A stretch of 64,000 nucleotides of DNA from Clavulina sp. PMI_390. Taxonomy: Eukaryota; Basidiomycota; Agaricomycetes; Cantharellales; Hydnaceae. The translations under genes and the position numbers were made by a program. The stretch is from contig WIDE01000015.1 in the NCBI GenBank assembly GCA_015039315.1, forward strand, positions 316,836 to 380,835, in the 5' to 3' direction. Shown piece after piece: positions 1-10,886 of this stretch; within the stretch, counting starts at the first letter, position 1; each line of letters opens with the position of its first letter. Below the pieces are notes generated by a model. That model had not been told where the DNA came from and ran no database searches. It saw nothing but the letters and a program-made list of their open reading frames with translations.

Positions 1-2
1 TG

Positions 3-1269
3 CCCATAAGCGCCTTGCCTCCTGAAATCCTCTCCGATATTTTCCATCGTGTGGAGATCTTCGATCGTGGTGCAGCTTATGGCCTTTCCCAAGTATGTGC
101 TCACTGGAAGGCTGTAATCACTGTAGATTCTACCATGCATCTTGGCACTACGACCGGCATACGCTTCGGCGAACACTTGAAAAGTGCGATTTCAGCAGCC
201 CGAAATACCATACCACAACCATTGGACCTCAAAGTCATCGATCGGGACGAAGAATGGCCCTCTCGTCTCGAGGACGCTGCTCCAGATCTTCACGAGCGGC
301 TACGTACTTTGGAATGGTTGTCAGCCGCGCACCTCGACACATTCCTCGTCAAACCATCCGGCGAGGAACGGAACTTTCGAGCACTCGAATCTCTGAAGAT
401 TGGGGGGTCTCTCGGGCCCTTTGGAGTGATCGAGGCTGCCAAAGAGAGTGCGCGAGCTCGTGAAACCCGCAAAAAATGCCAGGGTTTAGCTAAGAATGCA
501 TTTCCTGTGCTGAAGAAAATCGAGGTCTGCGGAGCCACTCTATTTATACCGATTCCGATTATTCAGCGACTGGAATACCTCTCGTATAAAGACTTTGGCA
601 CAGACCACGCTGCATTCCGCTCTTGGGTCAGCCATGCCGACTCAATGAAGGTGTTATCTATCGAGAACGTGATAGAATACAGTGGTTTAACCATTTTCCC
701 CGCTTCCTTCAGCACTCTACCCTGTCTACTGAGACTCATCCTTCATCGTCCTTCTGAAAAACTACTGACCATGCTTTTCCGCATATGTGCCTGTCCTCTC
801 CTTGAGTACATGGAGATTACCCATACCACCACAATGTGGCATCAAACACCCATGCAAACTTCTCGCTTTGTACGTGGCTACTGACTGTTTCGCCCTGGTG
901 ATTCTTCGCTGACAAAGTGTGCTCGAATAGTTTGCAAACGCCCCCAACCTCAAGGAGTTGGTCCTATTGTGGGCCCGACCTGAATCAATCATAGCCATCA
1001 CTGCGCCGCTGAAGAACCTCGCTCCTCACCTCCACTGCCTTATATTCTCAACGAATGACGATCGCGTAATAAAGCCATTCGAGCCTCTCGTCGAGCATGT
1101 TGTTGACATCGCCAACGCGAGAGCAAGTGGCGAGGGCCTGAATCCATTTGCGATACAGACACAGATGAATCTCGTTCCTGCACTTCAATCATCCCTTCCT
1201 GACACATATCTAGTGTCAGAGCTTGTTGATGGTTCTAGTCAGGGAGGTAATCAACACACTTGTCTCTAG
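3..1269 (+). CDS. F-box-like protein, 5'-truncated by window edge
   Basis: Two exons: 3..869 and 931..1269, with a 61-nt intron 870..930 (GTACGT...AATAG). The frame is open from the first bases, so the true start lies upstream. The first visible residues contain the F-box core (ISALPPEILSDIF), followed by a cysteine/tryptophan pair (VCAHWK) typical of agaricomycete F-box-like proteins. The rest is leucine-patterned (e.g. RTLEWLSAAHLDTFL, LKELVLLW), like the irregular LRR tail of this family. Such proteins usually act as substrate adaptors of SCF ubiquitin ligases; the substrate is unknown. The motif resembles the F-box of the minus-strand genes at 3.7-12.6 kb, so this may be a divergent outlier of the same cluster. 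Family call is firm, function inferred. Confidence 0.8.
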
Positions 1270-1667
1270 CTTAGCCTCGCGTGATTGTCATAGGCCGTGT
1301 ATCACGATTCAATATAACACACTTCTGCTCGGTTCGCACAGACTGGCCGGGTGGTTAACCAATAGAAGTGGTGAATGATATTACATTATATACAATGATG
1401 AGGAAAGGTGGCGTAGACCCAAGGGACCGAGATAGAGCAAAGAAGGGGAGCATACATCGAGGTGGTGAGAGAAAAAGACGAGAACGTTGTGTGGGGAAGT
1501 ATCAGTAAGGAAAGAGAAAGAGAGAGGAAAGGATTTAGGATGGTGGTGATATACAAGGCTTGTCCCCCGTCATAGAGGACTGTAAACCAGGGAGTTGAAT
1601 CCAGAGAGGTGGGCTATCCACCAATCTAACGACGAATCATTGACCATTGACCCAAGGCAAGGGGAGA
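1270..1667. other. Convergent intergenic region
   Basis: This lies between the stops of the F-box gene and the membrane-protein gene. It is purine-rich on the plus strand (GA-rich 1430-1540) and holds no supportable gene; it is probably the overlapping 3' UTRs. Confidence 0.5.
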
Positions 1668-2945
1668 TCAAACGAGGCGGTGGTGGCTGGCAGAGCTTGA
1701 CGGCGAACCCACGCTCTCCCAGTCGCTAGGGCTACGGCTCCTCGAGCGCGCACTGCCTTGCTCGCTGTTATGCGGAGGGCTCATCGGCTCGTCGTCATCT
1801 GAGCCTGCATCAGAGCGATCCAGGGGTGTCCGTCCATGGTTGCTGCTGCCCGAGCCCATATTGCTCAGATCGTCGTAGCTGCCGATCGAAAAGGCATTCT
1901 CAGAGCGGATATCGTCATCGTGCAAATGGACGAAATCATCTGGGTGTGCCCCTGCACCGTACGAAGTACCGACAGAGCGCCTGGGCGAAGTGGGGTCCAT
2001 CCACGAGAAAGCAGAGGCCGGGGAAGAAGTCATAGTGCGCGAGTTGGGCTCGAGGGCAGTAGTCGGGCTCCTGTCAGAGGCCGTATTGGAGCTTCTATAG
2101 CTAGTAGGGGTGAGTGTGGTTTGGGATTGTTGTTGATGGAATGGGGGTGGCAATTCAGTTGTGCCGAATGGACTCGGGCCGGCAAAGGAGAGCTGCAGCC
2201 CTTGATCATGGCGCAGGGTGGTGGATGGATAACTGACTTGAGGGTTGTACCGATGGATATCGTGGAAGGGGTCTGTCTCCGTAGCATTCGAGGACGCATT
2301 GGACACCATCGAGTTGCGAGCTGTGCCGGGGAGCGACGAGATAGCAGGGCTCATAGGTGGATGATAGATCCAGGGGTTGGCCTTCTTATCATCAATTACG
2401 CAAGCGTAAGATAGTGGATAGATACGCATACTATGGGAGAGAATAAGAATGCTGACCTTGTCGAGCTCAGTCATCTCAACTGCTTCCGGATTGGGTGTTG
2501 CTGCGCCGTTCCTGTTCGCAGTCGATCGATGTCTCATGAACGTCGAGGGATCAGCTTCTGTCGGCATCTGGAAGGCGCTGTGCACCAACGTCTCTAATCG
2601 AGAGGGGCCTGGCACGTTGGCTTGGTCGGGTACATCGGGTGATCTTGAGCGCCGGTCACTATCGTTGTTGTGTTCCTGAGGGGTGGTGGGAACCGGTACA
2701 CTTCGTCTCTGCCGTCGCCGCAGCCATGCACGGGCAGTGTTGCTGGCCTTGGTGAGCTCTGGCTTGATGTAGGGCTCCCATGCCTGCACGGTGATGACGA
2801 AAAGCAGATGTAAAAAAAGAGTTGGCGTCAGTGTCAGCGGCTGTTCGAGGCTTGTGACCACCCTGCACACCTCTTTGACGGCATACGCAACAGCGGCAGA
2901 GGTCGCGATCGACGCGACGACAATAACAGCGACTGGAGGCGCCAT
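1668..2945 (-). CDS. Single-pass membrane protein with long Ser/Pro-rich tail, function unknown
   Basis: Proposed exons: 2945..2871, 2783..2457, 2384..1668 (372 aa). Both introns (87 and 72 nt) are multiples of three, so an unspliced reading would also stay open. Splicing is preferred because the donors are plausible (GTGTGC, GTCAGC) and splicing joins AVKE directly to AWEPYIKPEL. The N-terminus is a hydrophobic helix (MAPPVAVIVVASIATSAAVA, residues 1-22), followed by a basic stretch (WLRRRQRR). The remainder is low-complexity, rich in Ser, Pro and Asp, ending in an SR-like patch and DWESVGSPSSS. This suggests a membrane-anchored protein with a disordered cytosolic domain. I do not recognise a characterised family. 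The start is the first ATG, and it shares a divergent promoter with the WBP2-like gene. Confidence 0.72.
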   Translation of the reverse strand: MAPPVAVIVVASIATSAAVAYAVKEVCRVVTSLEQPLTLTPTLFLHLLFVITVQAWEPYIKPELTKASNTARAWLRRRQRRSVPVPTTPQEHNNDSDRRSRSPDVPDQANVPGPSRLETLVHSAFQMPTEADPSTFMRHRSTANRNGAATPNPEAVEMTELDKVSILILSHSMRIYPLSYACVIDDKKANPWIYHPPMSPAISSLPGTARNSMVSNASSNATETDPFHDIHRYNPQVSYPSTTLRHDQGLQLSFAGPSPFGTTELPPPFHQQQSQTTLTPTSYRSSNTASDRSPTTALEPNSRTMTSSPASAFSWMDPTSPRRSVGTSYGAGAHPDDFVHLHDDDIRSENAFSIGSYDDLSNMGSGSSNHGRTPLDRSDAGSDDDEPMSPPHNSEQGSARSRSRSPSDWESVGSPSSSASHHRLV

Positions 2946-3124
2946 CCTCTCCGCCTGCAAGGATGCTGCGCAAGTTGGGTGGGTGGTAAGGAAGGGGTTG
3001 GAGCTGCTCCCTGAGACCCCAATGGAGAAGCAGTGTCAGTCACAAAAGAGCTGCTGTGACATTACACATACATATATTACGACTCCGACTACACCTCCAA
3101 CCCAGCCTCTCAACAAGCGCAGCC
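2946..3124. promoter_or_regulatory. Short divergent promoter
   Basis: Only 179 bp separates the ATG of the minus-strand membrane protein (2945) from the ATG of the plus-strand WBP2-like gene (3125). Both transcripts must start within or near this interval, so co-regulation is plausible. No clear TATA box is visible. Confidence 0.5.
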
Positions 3125-3880
3125 ATGGCACTCAACTGGGCAATGCTAGAATCAAATGGATCGCCTGTGCCGCTCCCAGGCGAAAAGTTTATTAATGTAT
3201 TCCGCAATGCCGATTTCTCGCTTGCTGCGCCGTCATCAGAGTCGTCCAGTGGCCCCCTGTCACTTCGTGCTACCGGAAACGTACACGTTTCAGCCCACAG
3301 GGTCTGTTTCTAAACCCCTTCCGGGATCTCAAGAACTATTCTCACATGCCACTTCTCTGGAACAGCTGGTATTTGTTCAGGTCGAGTCTGGTGCCGCTCC
3401 TAGTCTATTTGCCACATTGGCCTCGACCTCCACCCAGTCGTCGGGAGAGCTAAAGTCTCTGTCAATACCACTTCACCACATTATCAAATCCGAGTTCAAG
3501 CAGCCCTTCTTCAGCGCCAATTACCTCTCCTTGCTTGTACAGCCCGTCGCCGAAGGCGGTCTCATTGACAGAAGCACCGTCGAAATCCGCTTCAACGATC
3601 AAGGGCTTTTCCCTTTCGTTGAGATGCTCGACCAAATGAGAAACCGAGCCATAGCACGAATAAGAGAAGCGAGAGAAGCCACCATCCTTCGTGAGTTTTC
3701 CCCCTTGAGCATCCGTGTACCGCCATCAACTCTTTCTTTGATTGCATACCATCACCAGCTGCCTACGTTCCTCCGCCAAACTCTTCCGCAAATGATCTTC
3801 CCACACCCAGCGTTGATCAACCGACCCCGCCGCCTCAAGCAACCCCCGAGAACGATCTGCCTCCAGCATACACAATCTAA
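3125..3880 (+). CDS. WBP2-family protein (GRAM domain, C-terminal PPxY)
   Basis: Exons: 3125..3301, 3366..3690, 3759..3880 (207 aa). The introns (64 and 68 nt) restore a single frame across two frame changes. The start MALNWAMLESNGSPVPLPGE matches the WBP2/WW-domain-binding-protein N-terminus. The joined sequence reads HVSAHRLVFVQ, then FKQPFFSANYLSLLV, the GRAM/WBP2 core. The last exon is Pro-rich and ends LPPAYTI, a PPxY ligand for WW domains. Family members link WW-domain (Nedd4/Rsp5-type) proteins to membranes or transcription; here the role is inferred. The 3' exon overlaps, antisense, the open tail of the broken F-box gene on the opposite strand. Confidence 0.88.
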
Positions 3881-5666
3881 CTGTCCTACCAAGCTCGATC
3901 CATGTACCATACCCTTGTACATTATCAAATGGAATGCCAAAATCCTTGATTGCGTGATAGACAGTATTGGAAACAGCTGATGGCCTTTGAATTATCAGCA
4001 GCTTTCTGAGTCTCCTCCTCGGCTCCTTTATAAATAGCTGCTCTTCGGCCTCGAGATGATCGGCCAATACATGCACAACAGGACAGCGAAACACCTTATG
4101 AAATGGCTGTACGACTTCACCAGTAGAGACCTACAACAGAGATAGACAACGGAAGCCGTTGTCGGAAAATGGGGACGACGTTCTCCTGGGTGGCTACTTC
4201 AAAGACTGCCCACGCAGGTACGGCCTCCACCCTCGTCTGAACGCTTTGGGCTAGAGGGTCGAGCACAAAATTGAGGTCGTGAGCGTTAGGATGACTTTGA
4301 TGTGCTTGGTATTCGAGGCGCTTCAGGTTGGGAGCTCGAGTCGCAAGTGCTGTAACGAATGCCACTGCGAGTTGATCTGGAACCCATTGAAGTGATATCT
4401 CCTCAATCATCGGACAGTTTTCCAGCTGCAACGTTGGAAAAAGAGCGGGAACATGAAGGAGGTCAACCACAGAGCGTGAAGATTAAGAACGGGGAAAAAA
4501 GCACGACACACAAAGCGTGGAACGATCGTATGCCAGGGATCGGGCGCGCCTCCCAGCTCTACATTGGTCAACACCAAGGTACGCAGTTATGGACATTTGC
4601 AAACTTCCAATAGGTTCCTCACGAACGGCTGGGCCATCCAGAGCAGCTCGACCTTTTCAAGACAAGGCAGGGTCTGCATCTGGTCCTCTGCTGTAACCTG
4701 CCCCTCTGTAGGCTGAAAGCTAGCAGACGTAATATGATCATCATTCATCCCCGAAAGGACGAGATGCCGCAAAGAACGGCCCTGCTGGAAAATGAATCGG
4801 AAGGCAAGGAGCGTGAAGCGGACGCTCGCGAGGACGAGACGTTCGATCCGATGGAAGAGTTTGGTTGGGATATTGACTCGTGTCTGGACAATCTCGAGGT
4901 TCCTTAGCGAGGGAAAGGCCATAAACTTTAGGAAGCGGTGCTCGTCAATGGCAAAGCGGTCGACCGCGCGACCTCCACACGTCTCGCAGACGTCTGGGGT
5001 ATGGATCTTGATGGAATGAAGAGCTGGAAGAGAAGGAAGCTCCTCTGCGAGAGCTTCGAAAAAGGGGTCGATATCCGCCGACGATAGCCAGGTCAGAGTC
5101 TCCAGTCGTCCTCCTAGCGTGGGGAGTTCAGGATAATCCCATGATGAGAGTGAGTGATTTGGGACTTCGAGTTGCAGGGGTTGATTTGCTGCTCGATCGA
5201 TGGCTGTCATCAGAGGCCTGGTAAGACCGTCACAAACCCTCATTCGGAGTCTCGCCCATAGTTTAGATTGGGCCAGGGCGATCGATCTCCATCGTCCACA
5301 CACCCAAGTAAGTGTGCAGACGCCTTGCGTTGATGTCGACGCTGCCACAAGAGCAAATATCTCGCGGAGCAGTTCGTTTGGCAACGCAGACATGGGGGCC
5401 AAAGCGGAAGCGCACATGGTTCGTTGCTGTCGCAAACTAGCCTTTAGTCCAACAAGCTGAGCTGTGAGGACTTCCATCTGCTCGCAGTACGCATCGATTA
5501 CTTCAAGGTTTCGATGGAGCATCGAGCGGTGGTGTGCTCGCCTCGAAGGAGGGTGGAGAAGTAAGGCTGGTATTACATCCCCAACTATCAACGTGCCCAG
5601 AAGGTCGCCCAAGGAGGCGATGGATGCTTGGGCTAAAACGAACGGCCCATTATCGATGGTAGCCAT
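3726..5666 (-). pseudogene. F-box-like gene with in-frame stop and frame break (probable pseudogene)
   Basis: The ATG at 5666 opens a coiled-coil-like N-terminus, then an F-box (PMSALPNELLREIFALVAAS) and leucine-rich segments. The frame meets TAA at 4589..4587, yet the same frame continues as LRTLVLTNVELGGAPDPW, exactly the expected LRR pattern. A CAA-to-TAA nonsense change would explain it. After a probable 86-nt intron (4511..4426) the frame resumes at LENCPMIEEISLQWVP. A second problem sits near 4110-4130: TGA closes the frame while a +1 frame resumes (GEVVQPFHKVF) and stays open to 3726. That could be a frameshift or an odd intron. The tail overlaps the WBP2 3' exon antisense. It is otherwise collinear with the paralogues downstream. 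Sequencing error cannot be excluded. Confidence 0.6.
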
Positions 5667-6247
5667 GGAATGAAGCAGGCTCGGCGTTCGACTCCCAGCC
5701 ACACTCTGTAATGAAACATAAGAGCTCGGTCGCTGGCTTCCCTTGGAACAAGAACGCACTAGTCTGAACGAAAAGTAGTCGCCTTAGTCAGACCCAAAAG
5801 TAATGCCAATCTGCGGCTGAGATGTGGCACATCAGAGTGCCAACTGTAAGCTTTGGTCAAGAGGTCAATGTCCCACAAGGCTCAATCTGAAATCAAGGGG
5901 CTGCTGAGGACCAAAAGACCCCTAATTGACTGCGCTCCGAGTACACAAAGATCTTGAATGGCTACCAAGACTGAAGGTCACCATGTTAGTCAAATATTTG
6001 GCGCCCGGGCCAGTTCAGTTCGGCTGTTGACATGCGAATCAGTTTGGCCAGAATGGATTGATATTCAGGAATTGCCATGTTTCGTAACTGCCAAAATTCA
6101 TCCTTGTGCCGCTGCATCTAATTTGACCTCCGGCCGAATTTACCAATGCCCTAATATCTTGACACCTTGTGACGAAAACCACGCGTCGTTGAGGGTGTAT
6201 GAAGGCCCTCGAAAGGAAAGACGAGTGAATGAAAATTCTTTGGTTTG
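5667..6247. other. Intergenic between F-box genes
   Basis: This covers the 5' flank of the broken F-box gene and the 3' flank of the next paralogue. No gene is supportable. A plus-strand open frame across 5958-6749 lies opposite the next gene's 3' end and lacks family features. Confidence 0.45.
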
Positions 6248-7898
6248 CTACTGTCGTTCAGGGGATGCCACAGGGCGACGACAGTATATGGAATGCATGG
6301 TACCAGGTATAGGGACTGTGACTTGGGACATGATATCGTCCATATCCGCAAGATCGCGGACCATACAACCTTCAACCTCTAGTCGCTGCAAGGGTGCGCA
6401 CTCGGCGGGCTGCTTCTGCGATCCCTCGAGTCGTCCACGCACTAATTCCACAAGCTCTGAAAGGAGGGCTGAGGGGCGAGGTATCGGTCCTGGCCGCACG
6501 GGAAACTGGGGAAATGCTCTGAGAACCTCAATTTGTCGCCCTTCCGATGCGACAACGGCGCAACATAGCGGAAGTGCAACTGGGTCTACAATAAGATGTA
6601 GCACTCTAAGTTTCAATGAATTCGTGACCTATTGCGATAGGGAACTCAGGAATGAAGGGCCATATCGAATTAGACGAGCTTACTTGGATGCCGAGGGCTT
6701 GATTCAGCTCAACCATCGCGGCCGCTTCCGAGCCAGGGGGTACCGTTAGGAGGGCTCCGAGAACGAGTTTCTCAAGCGCTGGTGTTGGAACATGTCTCAT
6801 GACAAACGAGGCGACCGAACTCGAGAGCTCAAAAAGGGCTAACTCTTCAAGTTGCGGAAGCACCCATTCCGCGCTATTAGAAGAATCGAGGTTGTCTTCT
6901 TGGGGGTGACCCAAATAGTCTAGGGCGCCAATTATCTCCAGCTTTCGCAATTTGGACCCGCTCTTGAAGATGGTGTTATAGGTAGCCGCATCGAATGGCA
7001 CAGAGTGGAGTCTCAGTTTTTCCAGCCGCGAGATTATGTCCTCTTCCAGCGCACAACCGACGCGTTCTAGAGAGAGGTTTGTGAGCGAAGGGAAGTAAGA
7101 GCCTAATTTACTTATGTCTTTATGCAGAACCAATCCATATGGCTTGTTCTGGCCGCAGGTAGGGCAGAATCTCCAGGCACCAATGTGAAGAATACTCAAT
7201 TTCGGAAAGCAGTAATGACTAGCATCCTCCCTGTCCGGTTCATGGTGCTTCAGAGCCTTCAAAAATTGACCAAAGCTTCGCTGTGACTGCCACATTAGAG
7301 ATCGGAGGTTCTGGAGAAATGGTGTCTCAAGAACGGCGTGGAGGGGGAAAGTGGTATCTGGAATCTCTTTGAACTCCATGTCGAACGGTAGGGGGTGCGA
7401 ACGGACGTGAAATTGTTCGATGATCTTGCCAGTTTGACGATTTTGACTGTTAAACTTTAGCGAAGCCCATGCATTCTTCTCAAAGAGGATGATGTCCCTC
7501 CACTGGCGACAAACCCCGAGAAACCCATGCAGGGCAAATGATGGTTCTTGGTCACTAAAGATGGTGAGGCAGAGAATCTCTCTCACGATCTCTACCGGAA
7601 GAACGGAAATAGGAGCGCGCGCGGAAGCACAACCGGCGTGATGAAGAGCTATCTGCTCCTTGAGCCCTTTCACAGAGGTTAGGAGGTCCTCTGCGGTCCT
7701 AGTGTAGTTTGAAAGCTGTTTTTCAAGATTGTGGAGCTCCTGGAGCCTTGCGTCTTGGCGATAGGGAGGCTGGGTGAGGAGGTACGATGTATAGTTTGGC
7801 GTGAAGGATTGAAAGATACCGGAAAGTTCATCTATGATCTTCTGGGCCTCAAGGAATTTGGTGCCAATAGACTGTTCTTCTAGGTTTACTACGTTCAT
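6248..7898 (-). CDS. F-box-like protein, tandem paralogue 1
   Basis: Exons: 7898..6684 and 6628..6248 (531 aa), with a 55-nt intron (GTAAGC...CAATAG). Two acceptors exist; the first (before VTNSLKLRVLHL) was chosen because it keeps frame and aligns with the paralogues. The start at 7898 (MNVVNLEEQ) matches the paralogues' MHPAD start; open codons further upstream lack an ATG at the family position. Domains: predicted coiled coil about 40-110, F-box PISVLPVEIVREILCL at about 115-135, VCRQWRDI, then irregular LRRs, and a conserved CPTCG zinc-knuckle-like CxxC near residue 270. Likely an SCF adaptor with unknown substrate. It is one of three intact minus-strand copies in tandem. Confidence 0.85.
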
Positions 7899-8422
7899 GA
7901 CTTGACCTGATATCAAGTTTAGGTGGTGCGACAGAATTCTTGTTGGTATCATGTTAATAGCAACATTAGCCACTATATGAAGCCGAGCCCGATTGCTCAC
8001 CGATGGTTGTTGACTAAAGTAAGGTTAGCAGTTGTTGGGAGTTGACTTCCTTGGTGGACACTTGCAATCGTGTGTGTGGTTGGGGGTCTTGAGGCCAGAA
8101 ACAGGAGAGTCTTTGGGCGTCTAATCCGAACGCTTCTTCTGCCGTTCCAACGTCACGTCACTGCAACCGTGTCCAGTCATCACCACGTCAGCTAATTATA
8201 TCTGAAGCACAATGCTCAAGCGAGTACAGCTTGAGTGATCGAGATTCTAGGAGGCGCTGTCCTGCCCTGCTAAGACCTGCATGCCATCGCTCTGCTCCCG
8301 AGACGAGCCCCGTGAAGTGAAGCTACAAAAGGCACTGTATCCGGAAACTATTCATGGGATATAAGAAGTTTGATTTTTCAACAAAATCCCCAAGGCACCA
8401 TAACATGCCCTGAGTTCTAGCA
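7899..8422. other. Intergenic; flank of tandem duplication
   Basis: The 5' flank of paralogue 1 and 3' flank of paralogue 2. About 7941-8040 resembles 10416-10500, and 8041-8240 resembles 10500-10680, showing that the duplicated unit includes flanking DNA. No gene is seen. Confidence 0.5.
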
Positions 8423-10415
8423 TCATGTGGTTTCGTGTGGACAATATGCGCAGCTATTAAATTTCGTAGAGTCGGAAGATATGGGAAAGACGATTGCTGG
8501 GATAGCCGAGTCGGCATTTGCGAGTTCAGCGACCATGCATGCCGAAACCTCCAAGCGTTCCAATAGTGAGTATCTTGCAGGATCGTTCTCCCACGCATAC
8601 AATCGCCTTCGAACTAGCTGCACCAGTTCCGGGATAAGAGGTGGCGGAGGAACCAAATGGAAGGAGTATTGGGGGTATACCCTCAAGTTTAGGACTTGGG
8701 GTGCATGTAAGCGGACGACAGAGCAGCAAGGGACAAGCACAAAGGGGTTTGCATAGATGTGGATTGTGTGAAGGTTCAGGGAGCCCGACACCTAGTTAAG
8801 AGAAGTCAAGATTTTTTCCTAAGAGGGGAGGGATCCAACTTTACCGTATGCTTTAGTGCATTCGCGAGATTCGTGATTACGAGCTCGCTATGTTGGGCCT
8901 GTAAGGCTAGACTAACATCTAGAGCGAGAGTCTCAAGCTCGGGAGTATCAATATAGGCCATGAAAAATGACGCGACATAAATTGGAACTTGAGCAAGCGT
9001 CAACCGCAGTAGCTGTTGGAGCGGCCACCTTGCGGCAGAGCTAAGAGTAGCTTCACGAATGTCCCTCACAAACTCCGTGAGCTCGCATATCTCCAGCGTC
9101 CTCAGCTTACTACCATGCCTAAAAATGACATTATAGGTGGCATCATCAAATGGCATGGCGCGAAGGCTCAAGTGTTCGAGCCGCGAGATCACAGGGCCGT
9201 CCAACACACAAACAACACGATCGAGGGACAGGGAAGTGAGGGCAGGGAAGTAGAGCTCGAGGTCCCACGGAGCTCTTTGGAGAAGATGATTGTAACCCCT
9301 ACATTGGTGACATGTGGGACAGTATTTTGGACCTTGAACGTGTACATGTTGTACATTCGGTAGTTCCCGATAAGTTATCCCTAGAAAACTGCTCGAATCG
9401 CTGTTTAGTGCCTCTACAAAATTGTCAAAGCTGTGCGGTGAGTCCCAGGTTATGGAACGCAAGTTATCAACGAAAGGAGTTTCGAGGGCCGCCTCGAGGG
9501 AGAAGGCTGGTCTTCGGTCTTCGGCCAGCTTGAGGTGAAAAGTATGGGAGTGAGACCGTGAGGCGAATCGTTCAATTGCCCTGGAGCTTGCAGGCCTTTG
9601 ATTGTGGATAGTAAGAGAGGACCACACATCTTTCTCTGAAAGGACAATGTCCCTCCATTGACGGCAGACCGCTGAACACGCATTGACGACAAAGGAAGGC
9701 TCCTTGTGTTCAAGCACCGCGAAGCAGAGTATATGCCTTATGACTTCCACGGGGAGAGCAGATATGAGCGAACGTGCAGAGACACATGTGTCGTGATGGT
9801 AAGATATCCGGTCTTTCAGCTCTCTCGTGGACTGTAGCAGAGCATTCGCGCTCTCGACAAATTGAAGGAGCCTTTTTTGCAGAGTATGGAGCTCCTGAAT
9901 GCGCGAGTCGCGACGATCAGGAGGATGGGTGAGGAGGACTGGGGAGTAGTTTGACTTGAAGGCTCGGAACGTTTGAGCCAACTCTTTTATGGCCTCTTGC
10001 GCCTTGGCAAATCCAAGGCCCATAGCCTCGTCGGCTGGATGCATCGTCAGCTGATTGACAACTGATATATGACATGGATCATTTTCATGTTGGCTTATGC
10101 AAGTACTAGGTTGCTGAGTCTGTAGGTATTTGCCAAGAGTTTACTTACTATGACTGATCACGCGACAGAAAGGTATGGCGCCAATTTCATGCCCTAAGTG
10201 TGCTGTGAATGGGTTTGGGGAGAAACACAGATGAGGTAGATTTCAGGCTTGAGAGTTTGTTGTCGGAGTCGGTGGGTCACAGTTCTGTGGCGCGCGCCAA
10301 GGTCACACTCGAAGCCAAGCCACACCATAAGAAGAGAAAAACCAAAAAGGCAAAAAAAAAAAAAAAATGACGTTGCTTCGGTATTTCGTCATAAAGTCAC
10401 TAGCTATCATATTGA
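8040..10415. repeat. Tandem segmental duplication, copy A (approximate ends)
   Basis: This unit carries F-box paralogue 2 plus its flanks. It aligns by eye with copy B (about 10495-12862) through the 3' flank (e.g. AACGCTTCTTCTGCCGTTCC and CTAATTATATCTGAAGCA in both), the coding region, and a promoter segment with a long A-run followed by TGACGTTG. Confidence 0.7.
8423..10044 (-). CDS. F-box-like protein, tandem paralogue 2
   Basis: Exons: 10044..8845 and 8791..8423 (522 aa); intron of 53 nt (GTAAAG...AACTAG). The start is MHPADEAMGLGF at 10044. The sister gene has an extra short 5' exon; the homologous stretch here (about 10150-10195) is out of frame or carries TGA, so this copy probably lost it. 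The F-box is LISALPVEVIRHILCF, followed by VCRQWRDIVLSEKDVW, a CPTCHQC cysteine motif and leucine-rich repeats such as FPALTSLSLDRVVCVLD. The C-terminal exon encodes LVPCCSVVRLHAPQVLNLRV. It is closely related to paralogue 3 and sits in a tandem segmental duplication. Probable SCF substrate adaptor. Confidence 0.87.
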
Positions 10416-10886
10416 TACCAATACTAGCCGCACTATAAAATTGAGACTGATTGCTCATTGATGACTTTGGATTACAACAACGCTGGGAGTCTGACTCTCA
10501 CGGTAGGTACCTGCAGTCGTATGTGTGGTTGGAAGGCTTGAGACTAGGAAAGGGAGGGTCTTTGGGAGTCTAGTCCCAACGCTTCTTCTGCCGTTCCAAG
10601 GTCACGACATCATTGAAGTCGCATCCAGTCATTACCACGCGAACTAATTATATCTGAAGCATATTGCCTCAGCGAATGTAGCCTGGATGACCAAGATTAC
10701 AGGAACTGCCGCCCTGTACTACTACGACCTTTAGAGCATGGCTCATTGTTGACTCCGCTCACGCCAATAGGAACCCCACGACATGTCGTAATACAAAAAG
10801 CACTGTATCCAGGCACTATATCACGAGAGAGAAGAATTTGAGCCTTTGATAGCGAAAGCACCATGAGATCTCCCAGGGCGCTACCA
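10045..10886. other. Intergenic with A-run promoter element
   Basis: The 5' flank of paralogue 2 and 3' flank of paralogue 3. It has a 16-A run (10352-10367) directly before TGACGTTG, matched by a 13-A run before the same motif upstream of paralogue 3 (12799-12811). On the gene strand this reads CAACGTCA next to a T-tract, a possible bZIP-type site beside a poly(dA:dT) nucleosome-free element (inference). Confidence 0.45.

Noticed and set aside
5958..6749. 263-codon plus-strand ORF
   Set aside because: Antisense to the F-box paralogue's 3' end, no recognisable domain, and the opposite strand is clearly coding.
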